Assembly (NCBI GenBank): GCA_937927975.1
Contig: CALEZT010000259.1
Span: 12,151-76,150 of the forward strand
Source: an uncultured Phycisphaerales bacterium
Lineage (GTDB): Bacteria; Planctomycetota; Phycisphaerae; Sedimentisphaerales; Anaerobacaceae
Direction of reading: 5' to 3'
Length of the DNA stretch: 64,000 bases
Shown here: positions 50,638-58,898 of the stretch, one piece after another
Numbering within the stretch: position 1 is the first letter of the stretch
Layout of the letters: the number at the start of each line of letters is the position of its first letter
Notes under the pieces: generated by a model
Database searches by the model: none
Told to the model about the DNA's origin: nothing
What the model saw: only the letters and a program-made list of their open reading frames with translations
Made by a program: the position numbers and the translations under genes

Positions 50638-51039
50638 ATGGCCAGGATCAAGCCGTCGGATCTGGAGATGCAGGTGCTTTCGGTTCTGTGGGAGCGGGGT
50701 CCTTCGACCGCACGGGATGTCCTGGAGGCCATGCCCGACGGCAAGAAGCGGGCCTACACTTCCATCCTCTCGGTCATGCAGGTCATGGAGCGAAAAGGCC
50801 TGCTGACGCACACGAGCAAGGGGGCCGCCCACGTCTATCAGCCGGCCGTGGACAGGCGGGACATCCTCCAGCCATTCATGCGACGCCTGCTCACGGAGGT
50901 CTTCGGCGGACGCCCTGCCGCCTTCGTGCAGGCGCTCCTGACCGAGACCTCCGTCAGCGACGCGGACTTGGCCGAAATGCGCAGGCTGCTGTCGCAGGCT
51001 CGAAACAAGAACGATCCGCCTCAGAGGAAAGGGAACTGA
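50638..51039 (+). CDS. blaI: BlaI/MecI-family transcriptional repressor
   Basis: 133 residues from the ATG at 50638 behind a GAGGAG site. A winged helix (IKPSDLEMQVLSVLWERGPS, then VMQVMERKGLLTHTSKG) and a helical dimer domain (RRLLTEVFGGRPAAFVQALL) are those of BlaI/MecI. It would bind the TACTA-type dyads in its own promoter and be released by proteolysis triggered by the BlaR1-like sensor encoded next. Confidence 0.9.
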   Translation: MARIKPSDLEMQVLSVLWERGPSTARDVLEAMPDGKKRAYTSILSVMQVMERKGLLTHTSKGAAHVYQPAVDRRDILQPFMRRLLTEVFGGRPAAFVQALLTETSVSDADLAEMRRLLSQARNKNDPPQRKGN

Positions 51040-51040
51040 G

Positions 51041-54000
51041 ATGGAGCCTCTCATCGCGCTGTTGGAAAGCGAACGCTGCACGAACCTGCTGCTGGCTCTG
51101 GCCCATACGCTCTGGCAAGGCGCCCTCGCGGCGGGCGTGCTGTACCTCTACCTCAGACGCACCCCTGCCGAAGCCGTCGGCAAGCGATATGCCGCCGGGA
51201 TCGCATCGCTGGGCGTGATCGTGCTTGCCGCCCTGCTGACCTGGTCCATTCTGGGCTACAGGCCTGTACCTTCTCCGAGCAACACGGCGCCGATGCAGGT
51301 GGCGATCGAAAGTCCGACAATGCCTCAGACGATGTCCCGGCGCGAGCCCAGCCCCCACATCGAGGGGAGAGCCGCTCCGCCTTCTCCGCGACCAATCCAA
51401 ACGTGGATCATGGGCCTGTGGCTGACGGGCGTCTGCGGGATGTTCCTCCGGATGGTCGTACTGGTCGTCGGGGGTGATCGTCTCAGGAGGCAGTGCCGAC
51501 ACTTGGAACGCAGCGAGACGCTGGATCTCGTCGAGCATCTGCGGAGCAGGATGGGCATCGGGCACACGATCCGCGTCCTCGTGGGCGAACGGATCTCGAC
51601 CCCCGGCGTGATCGGATGCCTCCGGCCGACGCTGCTGCTGCCGGCCTCGATGCTCACAGGCATCCCGACCGACGACCTGCGGGCCATCCTCGTGCACGAA
51701 CTGGCCCACATCCGGCGCTACGACTACCTCATCAACTTCCTCCAGATGGTGGTCGAGGCGCTGCTGTTCTTCAATCCGGCGGTCTGGTGGATCAGCAGGC
51801 AGATCCGCATCGAGCGGGAGGCCTGCTGCGACGCGGCCGGCGTGCGGTGGATCGGGCACCGCGACAGGTACGCGGAGGCGCTTGTCGCATGGGCCCATCA
51901 CCTCGGCACGCCGGCCCCGGCCGTCGGCTTCGGCCGAAACGCCGACCCCGGCACGCTCCTGGACCGCGTCCGACGAATCCTGATTGCAGGCCACCAGCCG
52001 CGACCCCGCGTGCCCTGGCACATCGCGGCGGCGATGCTCGTCCTGTCGCTCGCGTGCCTGGTCCTCCTCGGCCAAGCGACCGGCCTGGCGGTGAACCTCG
52101 CCGGCAGAATCCTCAGTCCCCAGGAACGCATCGACAAAATCGCAGACATCTCAAAGCAATACGGCCGCGACAATCGCGACTACGGTCCCGAAGGCAAGGT
52201 TCAGTTCTCCGGCATCGTCCGCACCTACGACGGGAAGCCGATCCCCTCGCGGGTGCATCTGTCGTTCCGCTCAAACCGTGCCTCATATGGAACGAGCTTG
52301 GCCGCAGGCATGGCGAGAGACGGCAGCTTCACTCAGTCGATCGACTACGGGACCACCTATATCACGGCCATTGGCGAAGGCTACTCGCCTGCCTTTGCCG
52401 GCCCGTTCGATGCCGAACCCGGCGGCCGCATCGAAGGGATCGAACTGGTCCTCGGCGAAGGGTTCCCAGGTCGCATTCTGGTCGTGGATGAGGCCGGCAA
52501 GCCCGTCCAAGACGCCGCAATGACCGGCGGCTACACCTACCCGAGCAGCGGCTCGCTCTTTCACACAATCCAACTCGCCACCGACGCCAGCGGCGTCGCC
52601 ACTCTCGACCACGCCGCAGCGGAGAAAATCACGCTGCAAATCCGGGCCGACGAATTCGAGCCGCAACAGATCCAGGATCTCGTGCTCGATCCGAACGAGA
52701 CCAAGACCGTGGTTCTCAGGCGAGCCCAGCCGGTCACAGGCGTCGTCCTGGCCGAGGCCACCGGGCAGCCCATCGAAGGCGCGGAGATTCGGATTGCGGC
52801 GTCCGCACAGGGAAGCCGCTCGTCCGTGGAAGATCGGACCTCCAGCCCTGCCGATGCGGTGACGGACAGCGAGGGCAGATTCGAGTTGAAGTGTCTTCGG
52901 CAGGACCGAAGGTACCTGCTCTTCGTTCGAGCGTCGGGGTACGCCTACCGCTACATCCGCGATGTCGAGACCACGAGCCGGGATCTCCGCATCGTCCTGG
53001 GACCTGCCAAGATCATCCGCGGCCGGGTCACGGGGGATCTGTCCCTCCTGCCCACGGACCCCAGCTCAGGCGAGCCGATCCTCTACGTGGAGAACGCCTA
53101 CCGTTATCCCGAGTCGTCAGGCTATGCCGATGGCAGCAAGAAGACCCCGGTGACCATCCGCGACGGCGTAGGCCACTTCGAGATCAGCGACTTCTGGGGA
53201 CAGACGGTGACACTCTCGGCCGGCATGGAGCAGGTTCGCCTGGATGTCGAACAGGACCGTTTGGACGACGTCGTGATCGACCTCCGGCCCAGCGCGCGAC
53301 GTCAGGTCGTGCTGCGATTCCAGGTGCCGCAAGGCGCGCCGCCCATCACAGGCAGCGTCCGAACCGACTACATCAGCGAACGCGCCCGGCAGCAGAAGCA
53401 ATCCATGACGCCGGAATGGCTCGACATCACGGACAACCAGGCGTCGTGCGAGATCCCGGTGCCGAGCCAGTTCAAGTACTGCATTGATTTCCGCCAGGGC
53501 AAACGACCAGTGGGTTATTGGTTCAACGAGATCCTGCCGATCAACATCGAGCCGGGCGAAGAGCCATTCGCAATCGATCTCCCGGTCTATCCCGCCGGGG
53601 CCATCTACGGCACGGTCTTTCGCTCCGACAGCAGCGTTGCAGAAGCCGCCAGAGCCGCTTTGGTGGTTGCCAGGAAACCCGACATCGAGGGGGGACAGGC
53701 CGTCTCTCTCTCCAACCTGTTCGGCGCACTGGACAGCGGCTTGGATCGTGGGACGTTCAACGCGACTCCGCTGCCCCTGGGAGGCAAGTACGCGATCGTC
53801 GCCTACGAGGACAACGCCTTCGCGATGAGCGATGCGTTCTCGCTGGACGAGAAGAACCCGATCGTCAACGCGAACCTCACGCTTCCGCAAGGCGCGGACA
53901 TCGAAGGCCGGCTGCTCGATCCCAACGGCATCCCGGCCCATAACGAAGTAGCCCTGGAATTCTCCGTCAAGAACGGGGAGCACTCCTGGGGTCGTTCGGG

Positions 54001-54484
54001 CGTTCAGGTCCAGCCCGACCAGACCGGGCGTTTCGCCTTCGAGAACGTCAACCCGGGTCCGGCGGGCATGTGCTTCATCCGGGTCATCGGCGGCAGAGGA
54101 TATCGTCCCGTCCGCCAAGAGATCCGGAACCTCCGCTCGCCCGTGGTTATCCAGTTGGAGAAGGGCCGCCGCGCCACAGGCGTAGTCATCGACGACGCCA
54201 CGGGCTGGCCGGTGCCCGGCGCAGAGGTGTACGCGCAGTCGGCAAATGGGCCACAGGGTGGGTATCGCCAGAACGCCGAGTTGCTCGAAGCGGACGGCAG
54301 AACCGATGCCCAGGGCCGGTTCACGTTCAGCAACATGGCGGCCGATTACTACAGACTCAATACCCGCGGCGCGAACTTCGCCGACCCCATGCGAGCCCTG
54401 GTTGTCAAAGGCGGCCACGCGGAGCCTGTGACAATCCGCGTCAAGATCCCCGAGTGGAGCGATCTCAAACCCCGATCGCCGTAA
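51041..54484 (+). CDS. BlaR1-like M56 peptidase with C-terminal carboxypeptidase-regulatory-like repeats
   Basis: 1147 residues beginning one base after the blaI stop. The N-terminal part has membrane helices (about 14-38, 52-72, 121-146) and a M56 zinc site: His219-Glu220-His223 in LVHELAHIRRYDYL and Glu260 in EREACCDAAG. Another helix lies near 326-350. Instead of a penicillin-binding sensor domain, residues about 385-1140 are several beta-sandwich units resembling carboxypeptidase-regulatory-like/Cna-B folds, with words GFPGRILVVDEAGKPVQDA, TGVVLAEATGQPIEGAEIRI, GRRATGVVIDDATGWPVPGA. It likely senses an external signal and cleaves BlaI. The ligand is unknown. Confidence 0.85.
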   Translation: MEPLIALLESERCTNLLLALAHTLWQGALAAGVLYLYLRRTPAEAVGKRYAAGIASLGVIVLAALLTWSILGYRPVPSPSNTAPMQVAIESPTMPQTMSRREPSPHIEGRAAPPSPRPIQTWIMGLWLTGVCGMFLRMVVLVVGGDRLRRQCRHLERSETLDLVEHLRSRMGIGHTIRVLVGERISTPGVIGCLRPTLLLPASMLTGIPTDDLRAILVHELAHIRRYDYLINFLQMVVEALLFFNPAVWWISRQIRIEREACCDAAGVRWIGHRDRYAEALVAWAHHLGTPAPAVGFGRNADPGTLLDRVRRILIAGHQPRPRVPWHIAAAMLVLSLACLVLLGQATGLAVNLAGRILSPQERIDKIADISKQYGRDNRDYGPEGKVQFSGIVRTYDGKPIPSRVHLSFRSNRASYGTSLAAGMARDGSFTQSIDYGTTYITAIGEGYSPAFAGPFDAEPGGRIEGIELVLGEGFPGRILVVDEAGKPVQDAAMTGGYTYPSSGSLFHTIQLATDASGVATLDHAAAEKITLQIRADEFEPQQIQDLVLDPNETKTVVLRRAQPVTGVVLAEATGQPIEGAEIRIAASAQGSRSSVEDRTSSPADAVTDSEGRFELKCLRQDRRYLLFVRASGYAYRYIRDVETTSRDLRIVLGPAKIIRGRVTGDLSLLPTDPSSGEPILYVENAYRYPESSGYADGSKKTPVTIRDGVGHFEISDFWGQTVTLSAGMEQVRLDVEQDRLDDVVIDLRPSARRQVVLRFQVPQGAPPITGSVRTDYISERARQQKQSMTPEWLDITDNQASCEIPVPSQFKYCIDFRQGKRPVGYWFNEILPINIEPGEEPFAIDLPVYPAGAIYGTVFRSDSSVAEAARAALVVARKPDIEGGQAVSLSNLFGALDSGLDRGTFNATPLPLGGKYAIVAYEDNAFAMSDAFSLDEKNPIVNANLTLPQGADIEGRLLDPNGIPAHNEVALEFSVKNGEHSWGRSGVQVQPDQTGRFAFENVNPGPAGMCFIRVIGGRGYRPVRQEIRNLRSPVVIQLEKGRRATGVVIDDATGWPVPGAEVYAQSANGPQGGYRQNAELLEADGRTDAQGRFTFSNMAADYYRLNTRGANFADPMRALVVKGGHAEPVTIRVKIPEWSDLKPRSP

Positions 54485-54572
54485 GGCCTTGCGTGGAGAG
54501 GCGATATGGGATAGAAGGAACGCGAGTTGAAACCGACACAGGGACTCAGCGTCCAGGAATTCGGGGTACAAT

Positions 54573-55790
54573 ATGAAAAATCGCGTTCAGTTCGCCGTCG
54601 TCGCCTCCATCGTTCTGTGCGGAACTGCTTTGGCCGGTGAAATCCGATGGAGACATCTGTCCACCGCTACAGGCGATTTGGAGGCCCCGAACCGCGGGAA
54701 TCAGCAGACCGCCAGCCTTGTCTGCGACATCGACAAGGATGGCGTGAATGATTTCGTGATCGCCGAGCGGACACAGGCCCCTGCTTTGGTTTGGTATCGC
54801 CGGGCGGCAAGCGGCTGGACGAAGCACGTGATCGAGGACCAGGCTTTGCACATCGAAGCGGGCTCCGATTCGTTCGACATCGACGGCGACGGGGACCTCG
54901 ACATCGTCTTCGCAGGCGACTGGCAGAACAACTTCGTCTGGTGGTGGGAGAACCCCGCCCCGGACTTCGACCCGCAGAAGCCCTGGGTCCGCCACATCAT
55001 CAAGGACTTCGGCGGCACCAAGCACCACGACCTCTCCTTCGGCGACTTCGACGGCGACGGCCGCCAGGAGCTGGTCTTCTGGAACCAGGGGGCCAACAAG
55101 CTCTACCTCGCGGAGATCCCCGACAATCCGCGACAGGCCAAGTCGTGGAAGTGCGTGGAGATCTATTCGTATTCCAGCGACGGCGAGATGATGCAGCGGC
55201 AGACCCGGCCGTACCCCGGCTTCAAGGGGATCAACGAACACGAGGGCCTGGCCAAGATCGACATCGACGGCGACGGCAAGCTCGACATCGTCGGCGGAGG
55301 CCGATGGTTCAAGCACGTCGAAGGCACGATGTTCGTCCCGAACATCATCGATGCGAGCTACCAGTTCACAAGGGCCGCCGCAGGCCAGCTCATCGAAGGC
55401 GGCCGGCCGGAGGTCGTGTTCGTCGTCGGGGATGGCTGGGCGCCGCTGATGATGTACCAGTGGGTCAAGGGAACGTGGGTCCCGACGGAGTTGGTCCCGG
55501 AGATCGACTGCGGCCACTCGCTGGCGATCCTCGACTTCGACAAGGATGGGCATCTCGACATCTGGGTCGCCGAGATGCGGCTCAACAACGGCAACCCGGA
55601 CGCCAGGAACATGCTGCTCCTGGGCGACGGCAAAGGCAAGTTCGAGACGGTCTTGATCTCCGAGGGCATCGCCAACCACGAGTCCAGGATCGCCGACCTC
55701 GACGGCGACGGCGATTTCGACATCCTCGGCAAGCCCTACTCCTGGCAGACTCCTCGCCTGGACATCTGGCTCAACGAGGGATCGAAATAG
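54573..55790 (+). CDS. Secreted FG-GAP/VCBS-repeat protein
   Basis: 405 residues with a signal peptide (MKNRVQFAVVASIVLCGTALAG). The body carries repeated calcium-binding words typical of FG-GAP/VCBS propellers: VCDIDKDGVNDFVIAER, SFDIDGDGDLDIVFAGD, DFDGDGRQELVFWNQ, KIDIDGDGKLDIVGGGRWF, DFDKDGHLDIWVAEM and DLDGDGDFDILGKPYS. It is probably a seven-blade propeller for carbohydrate or surface binding. Enzymatic residues are not seen. Confidence 0.85.
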   Translation: MKNRVQFAVVASIVLCGTALAGEIRWRHLSTATGDLEAPNRGNQQTASLVCDIDKDGVNDFVIAERTQAPALVWYRRAASGWTKHVIEDQALHIEAGSDSFDIDGDGDLDIVFAGDWQNNFVWWWENPAPDFDPQKPWVRHIIKDFGGTKHHDLSFGDFDGDGRQELVFWNQGANKLYLAEIPDNPRQAKSWKCVEIYSYSSDGEMMQRQTRPYPGFKGINEHEGLAKIDIDGDGKLDIVGGGRWFKHVEGTMFVPNIIDASYQFTRAAAGQLIEGGRPEVVFVVGDGWAPLMMYQWVKGTWVPTELVPEIDCGHSLAILDFDKDGHLDIWVAEMRLNNGNPDARNMLLLGDGKGKFETVLISEGIANHESRIADLDGDGDFDILGKPYSWQTPRLDIWLNEGSK

Positions 55791-55796
55791 GCGTCG

Positions 55797-56027
55797 TCAA
55801 CCCATGGACATGGGGCACGCGCCGCCGGAACAGCCGCCGCAGGCAGGCAGCGACGAGCACGAATCACAGGCCGGACCTTCCGCGGCCTTGCCCACAGCGA
55901 AGCCTGAGAGCAGCTTATCCGTCTCGGCGCCGCACTTCTCGCAGTTGGGCTTCTGGGCGTTGAGGCTCTTGTGGAGCACTTCCATCACGTGGCCGCACTT
56001 GGCGCATCGATACTCGAAGATCGGCAT
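55797..56027 (-). CDS. FmdB-type zinc-ribbon protein
   Basis: 76 residues. MPIFEYRCAKCGHVMEVLHK and PNCEKCGAETDKLLSG are the CxxC pairs of the FmdB regulator-like zinc ribbon, and the C terminus is a Cys-rich tail (CDSCSSLPACGGCSGGAC). Small, often near formamidase or ribosomal genes; here it stands alone, convergent with the FG-GAP gene. Confidence 0.88.
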   Translation of the reverse strand: MPIFEYRCAKCGHVMEVLHKSLNAQKPNCEKCGAETDKLLSGFAVGKAAEGPACDSCSSLPACGGCSGGACPMSMG

Positions 56028-56117
56028 ATCCAGTTTCCTTCAAAACCGCCGCATCCTGGGGGCGATTCCCTCGGCGGATGCGAATCACTGTATTACTGAC
56101 GACGTCCTGTTTCAGTT

Positions 56118-56163
56118 CGGGACCATCGGACCTGTGGGACGAATGGGACTCATGGGACCTTCG
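56118..56163. repeat. GGGAC 8-9-nt stutter overlapping the DUF89 stop
   Basis: GGACCATC, GGACCTGTG, GGACGAATG and GGACTCATG repeat every 8-9 bases to the end of the DUF89 gene. The DUF89 stop codon (56150-56152) lies inside it. Confidence 0.7.
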
Positions 56164-57022
56164 CCGCCCGGCTGCTGCGGAGGATCGACAGCCGGCCCAG
56201 CTCGCAGTTCAGATGACGGGCCAGGACCGCGCACTTGGGCTTGAGCAGGAAGAACACGTCCTTTCGCGTTTCGTCCATTGATTCGAAATTGCCCTGCCCT
56301 TTGGCGATGATCAGGTCGGCCCGCTCGAACCGGCTGCGAAAGGCCTCCGAGCAGGTCTCCAGGATCGTGCCCGGCGCGTCCGAGCCGTTGTCGATCACTT
56401 CGACCAGGTCCGTCAGACCCGCAACCTCAGCGTCCGCCCTCAGCGCGTCGTTGAGGATCGGGGCGCCGCGGACCACATATGTGAGCTTCTCGCGAGGCAT
56501 CCGTTCGACGAGCAGGCGATCGAAGACGATCTCGCCGGTGTTGTCGCCGAGGAACAGGATGTCCTGGGCCTGGGCGACCGCTCGCCTCAGGGCCTCCAGT
56601 GCATCGCGGTCCAGCGGTTCGGTCAGCGATCGCAGGATCGCCTCGTGCACCACGTCCTGCGCGACGTGGGAGTTGACGCCGAAGTCGATGATGTTGCCTG
56701 CGATGGAAAGCCGCACCGCGGTCTCGAACGGATCGGGAGAACTCTCGACCCGCTGACGCAACTCGGGATACAGCCCGAGGGCGAACTCATTGTACCGGTG
56801 CTTCACTTCGCTGTATGGGTCCGCCACGCCGGTGATCTGCCGCAGGAAACGATGGATCTGCTGCGCCATGGCCGGCGGGCTTTGCCGCATGTCCATCCGC
56901 TGCCACATCCCGAGCAGCTCGCGAAGCACCCGCTCGTGCATCGCCTCGTCGTCGGTGATCATCCGCACCGCGTCCAGCACCTGCCGGACCGAGCACGGGA
57001 CACAATCGAAATACGTCCGCAT
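56150..57022 (-). CDS. DUF89 damage-control phosphatase-like protein
   Basis: 290 residues. The N-terminal MRTYFDCVPCSVRQVLDAVR is the bacterial DUF89 subfamily I cysteine motif, and the phosphatase core has ILFLGDNTGEIVFDRLLVER, RGAPILNDALRADAEVAGL and DLIIAKGQGNFESM. DUF89 enzymes are metal-dependent phosphatases that remove damaged sugar or cofactor phosphates. The last three codons and the stop are inside a GGTCCCAT stutter, so the natural C terminus may have been slightly altered. Confidence 0.9.
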   Translation of the reverse strand: MRTYFDCVPCSVRQVLDAVRMITDDEAMHERVLRELLGMWQRMDMRQSPPAMAQQIHRFLRQITGVADPYSEVKHRYNEFALGLYPELRQRVESSPDPFETAVRLSIAGNIIDFGVNSHVAQDVVHEAILRSLTEPLDRDALEALRRAVAQAQDILFLGDNTGEIVFDRLLVERMPREKLTYVVRGAPILNDALRADAEVAGLTDLVEVIDNGSDAPGTILETCSEAFRSRFERADLIIAKGQGNFESMDETRKDVFFLLKPKCAVLARHLNCELGRLSILRSSRAAKVP

Positions 57023-57186
57023 AGAACCCTGTCATACATCCTGCCCTGCCCCGGCTGAAGACTGAAGCCTCCTCCATGAAAAGACCGCCCGCCGGTCGCG
57101 ACAGGAGAAAGGGTATTATGCAGAAAAGCTGAGAAAAGGCAAATGCTCGCAGAGCGGAATCGCGGTCTTGCCCTGCCCGGCCGGCA

Positions 57187-58611
57187 TCATCTGCGGCCGG
57201 CGAGCCAAACGTCCGCCAGACTCGTCAGATCGTCGAAGCCCACAGATCCGGCTGCGCTCGTCTGCCGCCAGTGAGCCGCCAGGCAGCCGAAGTCCCGGAA
57301 ATCGACCCGCCCATCGGCGTTGAGGTCGCCTTGGGCCAGTTCCCACACCAGTCGCGGCGGACCTCCCTTCACAGGCAGATACCAGATGTCCTGCGATCCA
57401 TTGGCCTTTTCCCCGACGAAGTCCCAGCCCACGGCCAGATACATCGAGGATCGACCCATTTCAGAATCGCTTTTCCCGTCGCCGCCGGCACTGACGGTGC
57501 AACCGGTCGTCTCACGGTTCCAGAAAGAGGCCTCGGTCTGGCTCTTGTCGTTGATGCCGACCAAACCGCCGGCGTTGACGCCCCAGACCGGTCCGCAGGC
57601 ATAGCTGCGGACGATCAGACCCGGCACATAGACGATGCAATGACAGTCAGGCTCGTTGCAGCCCGCCAGACCGCCGACATAGATCGTGGCTTTGACGTCC
57701 GCCGTGGAGTAGCAGTCGCGAACGGTCCCGCCGCTGTTGAGACCCAGCAGGCCGCCGGCATAGGTGCCCCCTCGCACCACGCCTGCGGCGCAGGAGCGTT
57801 CGATCGTGCCCGAGAGGTTCTCGCCGAGCAGGCCGCCGACGCTGAGGTCTCCCCGGACGTTGCAGTGGGCCCGGCACTCCCGCACCGTGACCTCCCGGCC
57901 CTCGCCGATCAGACCGCCGATCCAGTACGACGACTCAGACCCCAGCACCTGACCTTGGGCCCGGCACCGCTCGACCGTACCGTAATAGCTCTGTCCCACC
58001 AATCCACCCACTCGCGAGCCGCCCTGCACGACAGCGTCCACGCTGCAACCGAGGATCAGGCCGCCGTCGTTCCTGCCGATCAGGCCGCCGACGAAGCTCA
58101 TCCCCAGGACGCCGCCGGACCGCACGTGGCAGTTCGACACGATGCCTTCTCGCAGAGAACCGACCAGCGCACCGACGTAACGACCCGTTTCGCTGGCGAC
58201 GTTGGGATTGGCAAGGGTCAGGTTCTCGATCCGAGCCTCCAGGCCTTCGACCAGCCCGAACAGGCCGAGATAGCCGCCGAAATCGGAGACCTGGCGGAGA
58301 TTCGACAGAATCTTGTGGTTGCCGTCGAAGACGCCGGTGAACGGGCCGTCGTCGATCGTGCCGATGACGCGGGGTTGACCGGCGTCCCAGGCTTTCAGAT
58401 CGATGTCCGCCATCAGCTTGAAGTGCCTGCCCCAATGGTCCGGCTGAGCAGCGAGGAAATCCAACTGCTCCGCGGTGAAGATCAGGTGGGGCGCCTCCGC
58501 GGTCCCGAAGCCCCCGCCGTACTGCGCTCCGGCCGGCGACGCAAAGACCCCGAGCGTCAGCAACAGACAAAACACGCACACCAGTCCCGACGTAGCGGAC
58601 CTGCCGAGCAT
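57187..58611 (-). CDS. Secreted GLUG-repeat protein with a dockerin-like C terminus
   Basis: 474 residues from the ATG at 58611 (GGAG nine bases upstream). A signal peptide covers MLGRSATSGLVCVFCLLLTL to PAGAQ. Then come eight or so GLUG-type units with words VGALVGSLREGIVSNCHVRS, VGGLIGRNDGGLILGCSVDA, VGGLVGQSYYGTVERCRAQG, IGGLIGEGREVTVRECRAHC and AGGLLGLNSGGTVRDCYSTA. The C terminus GDLNADGRVDFRDFGCLAAH and a partner SVGFDDLTSLADVWLAG looks like a dockerin type I (calcium loop DLNADGRVDFRD). It is a cell-surface or matrix protein; cohesin partners would be elsewhere. Confidence 0.85.
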   Translation of the reverse strand: MLGRSATSGLVCVFCLLLTLGVFASPAGAQYGGGFGTAEAPHLIFTAEQLDFLAAQPDHWGRHFKLMADIDLKAWDAGQPRVIGTIDDGPFTGVFDGNHKILSNLRQVSDFGGYLGLFGLVEGLEARIENLTLANPNVASETGRYVGALVGSLREGIVSNCHVRSGGVLGMSFVGGLIGRNDGGLILGCSVDAVVQGGSRVGGLVGQSYYGTVERCRAQGQVLGSESSYWIGGLIGEGREVTVRECRAHCNVRGDLSVGGLLGENLSGTIERSCAAGVVRGGTYAGGLLGLNSGGTVRDCYSTADVKATIYVGGLAGCNEPDCHCIVYVPGLIVRSYACGPVWGVNAGGLVGINDKSQTEASFWNRETTGCTVSAGGDGKSDSEMGRSSMYLAVGWDFVGEKANGSQDIWYLPVKGGPPRLVWELAQGDLNADGRVDFRDFGCLAAHWRQTSAAGSVGFDDLTSLADVWLAGRR

Positions 58612-58898
58612 CCCACCACTCTCCTTCCATCCTCGATAGCACAGGGATCGGAATCTGGCGACCGCCATCAGCTCCCGAACCCCAGATTGCCTATTTTACC
58701 ACACACTCTCGATCCGTTCAAGCTTGAATCGGAGGGTTCGGGCCTCTTGCCTTCTCGGGCAAGCACTGCTATGCTGAGCCGACCAGTGAACGTTCGGTCT
58801 CAGGCGACGCAGGGGGCTCGCGATATGACGAAAAGACTGCCACGAGAGGATGGTCCGAGAACGCATCGATCCATGCGGCAAGTGGGGTCTGCTCGCCC

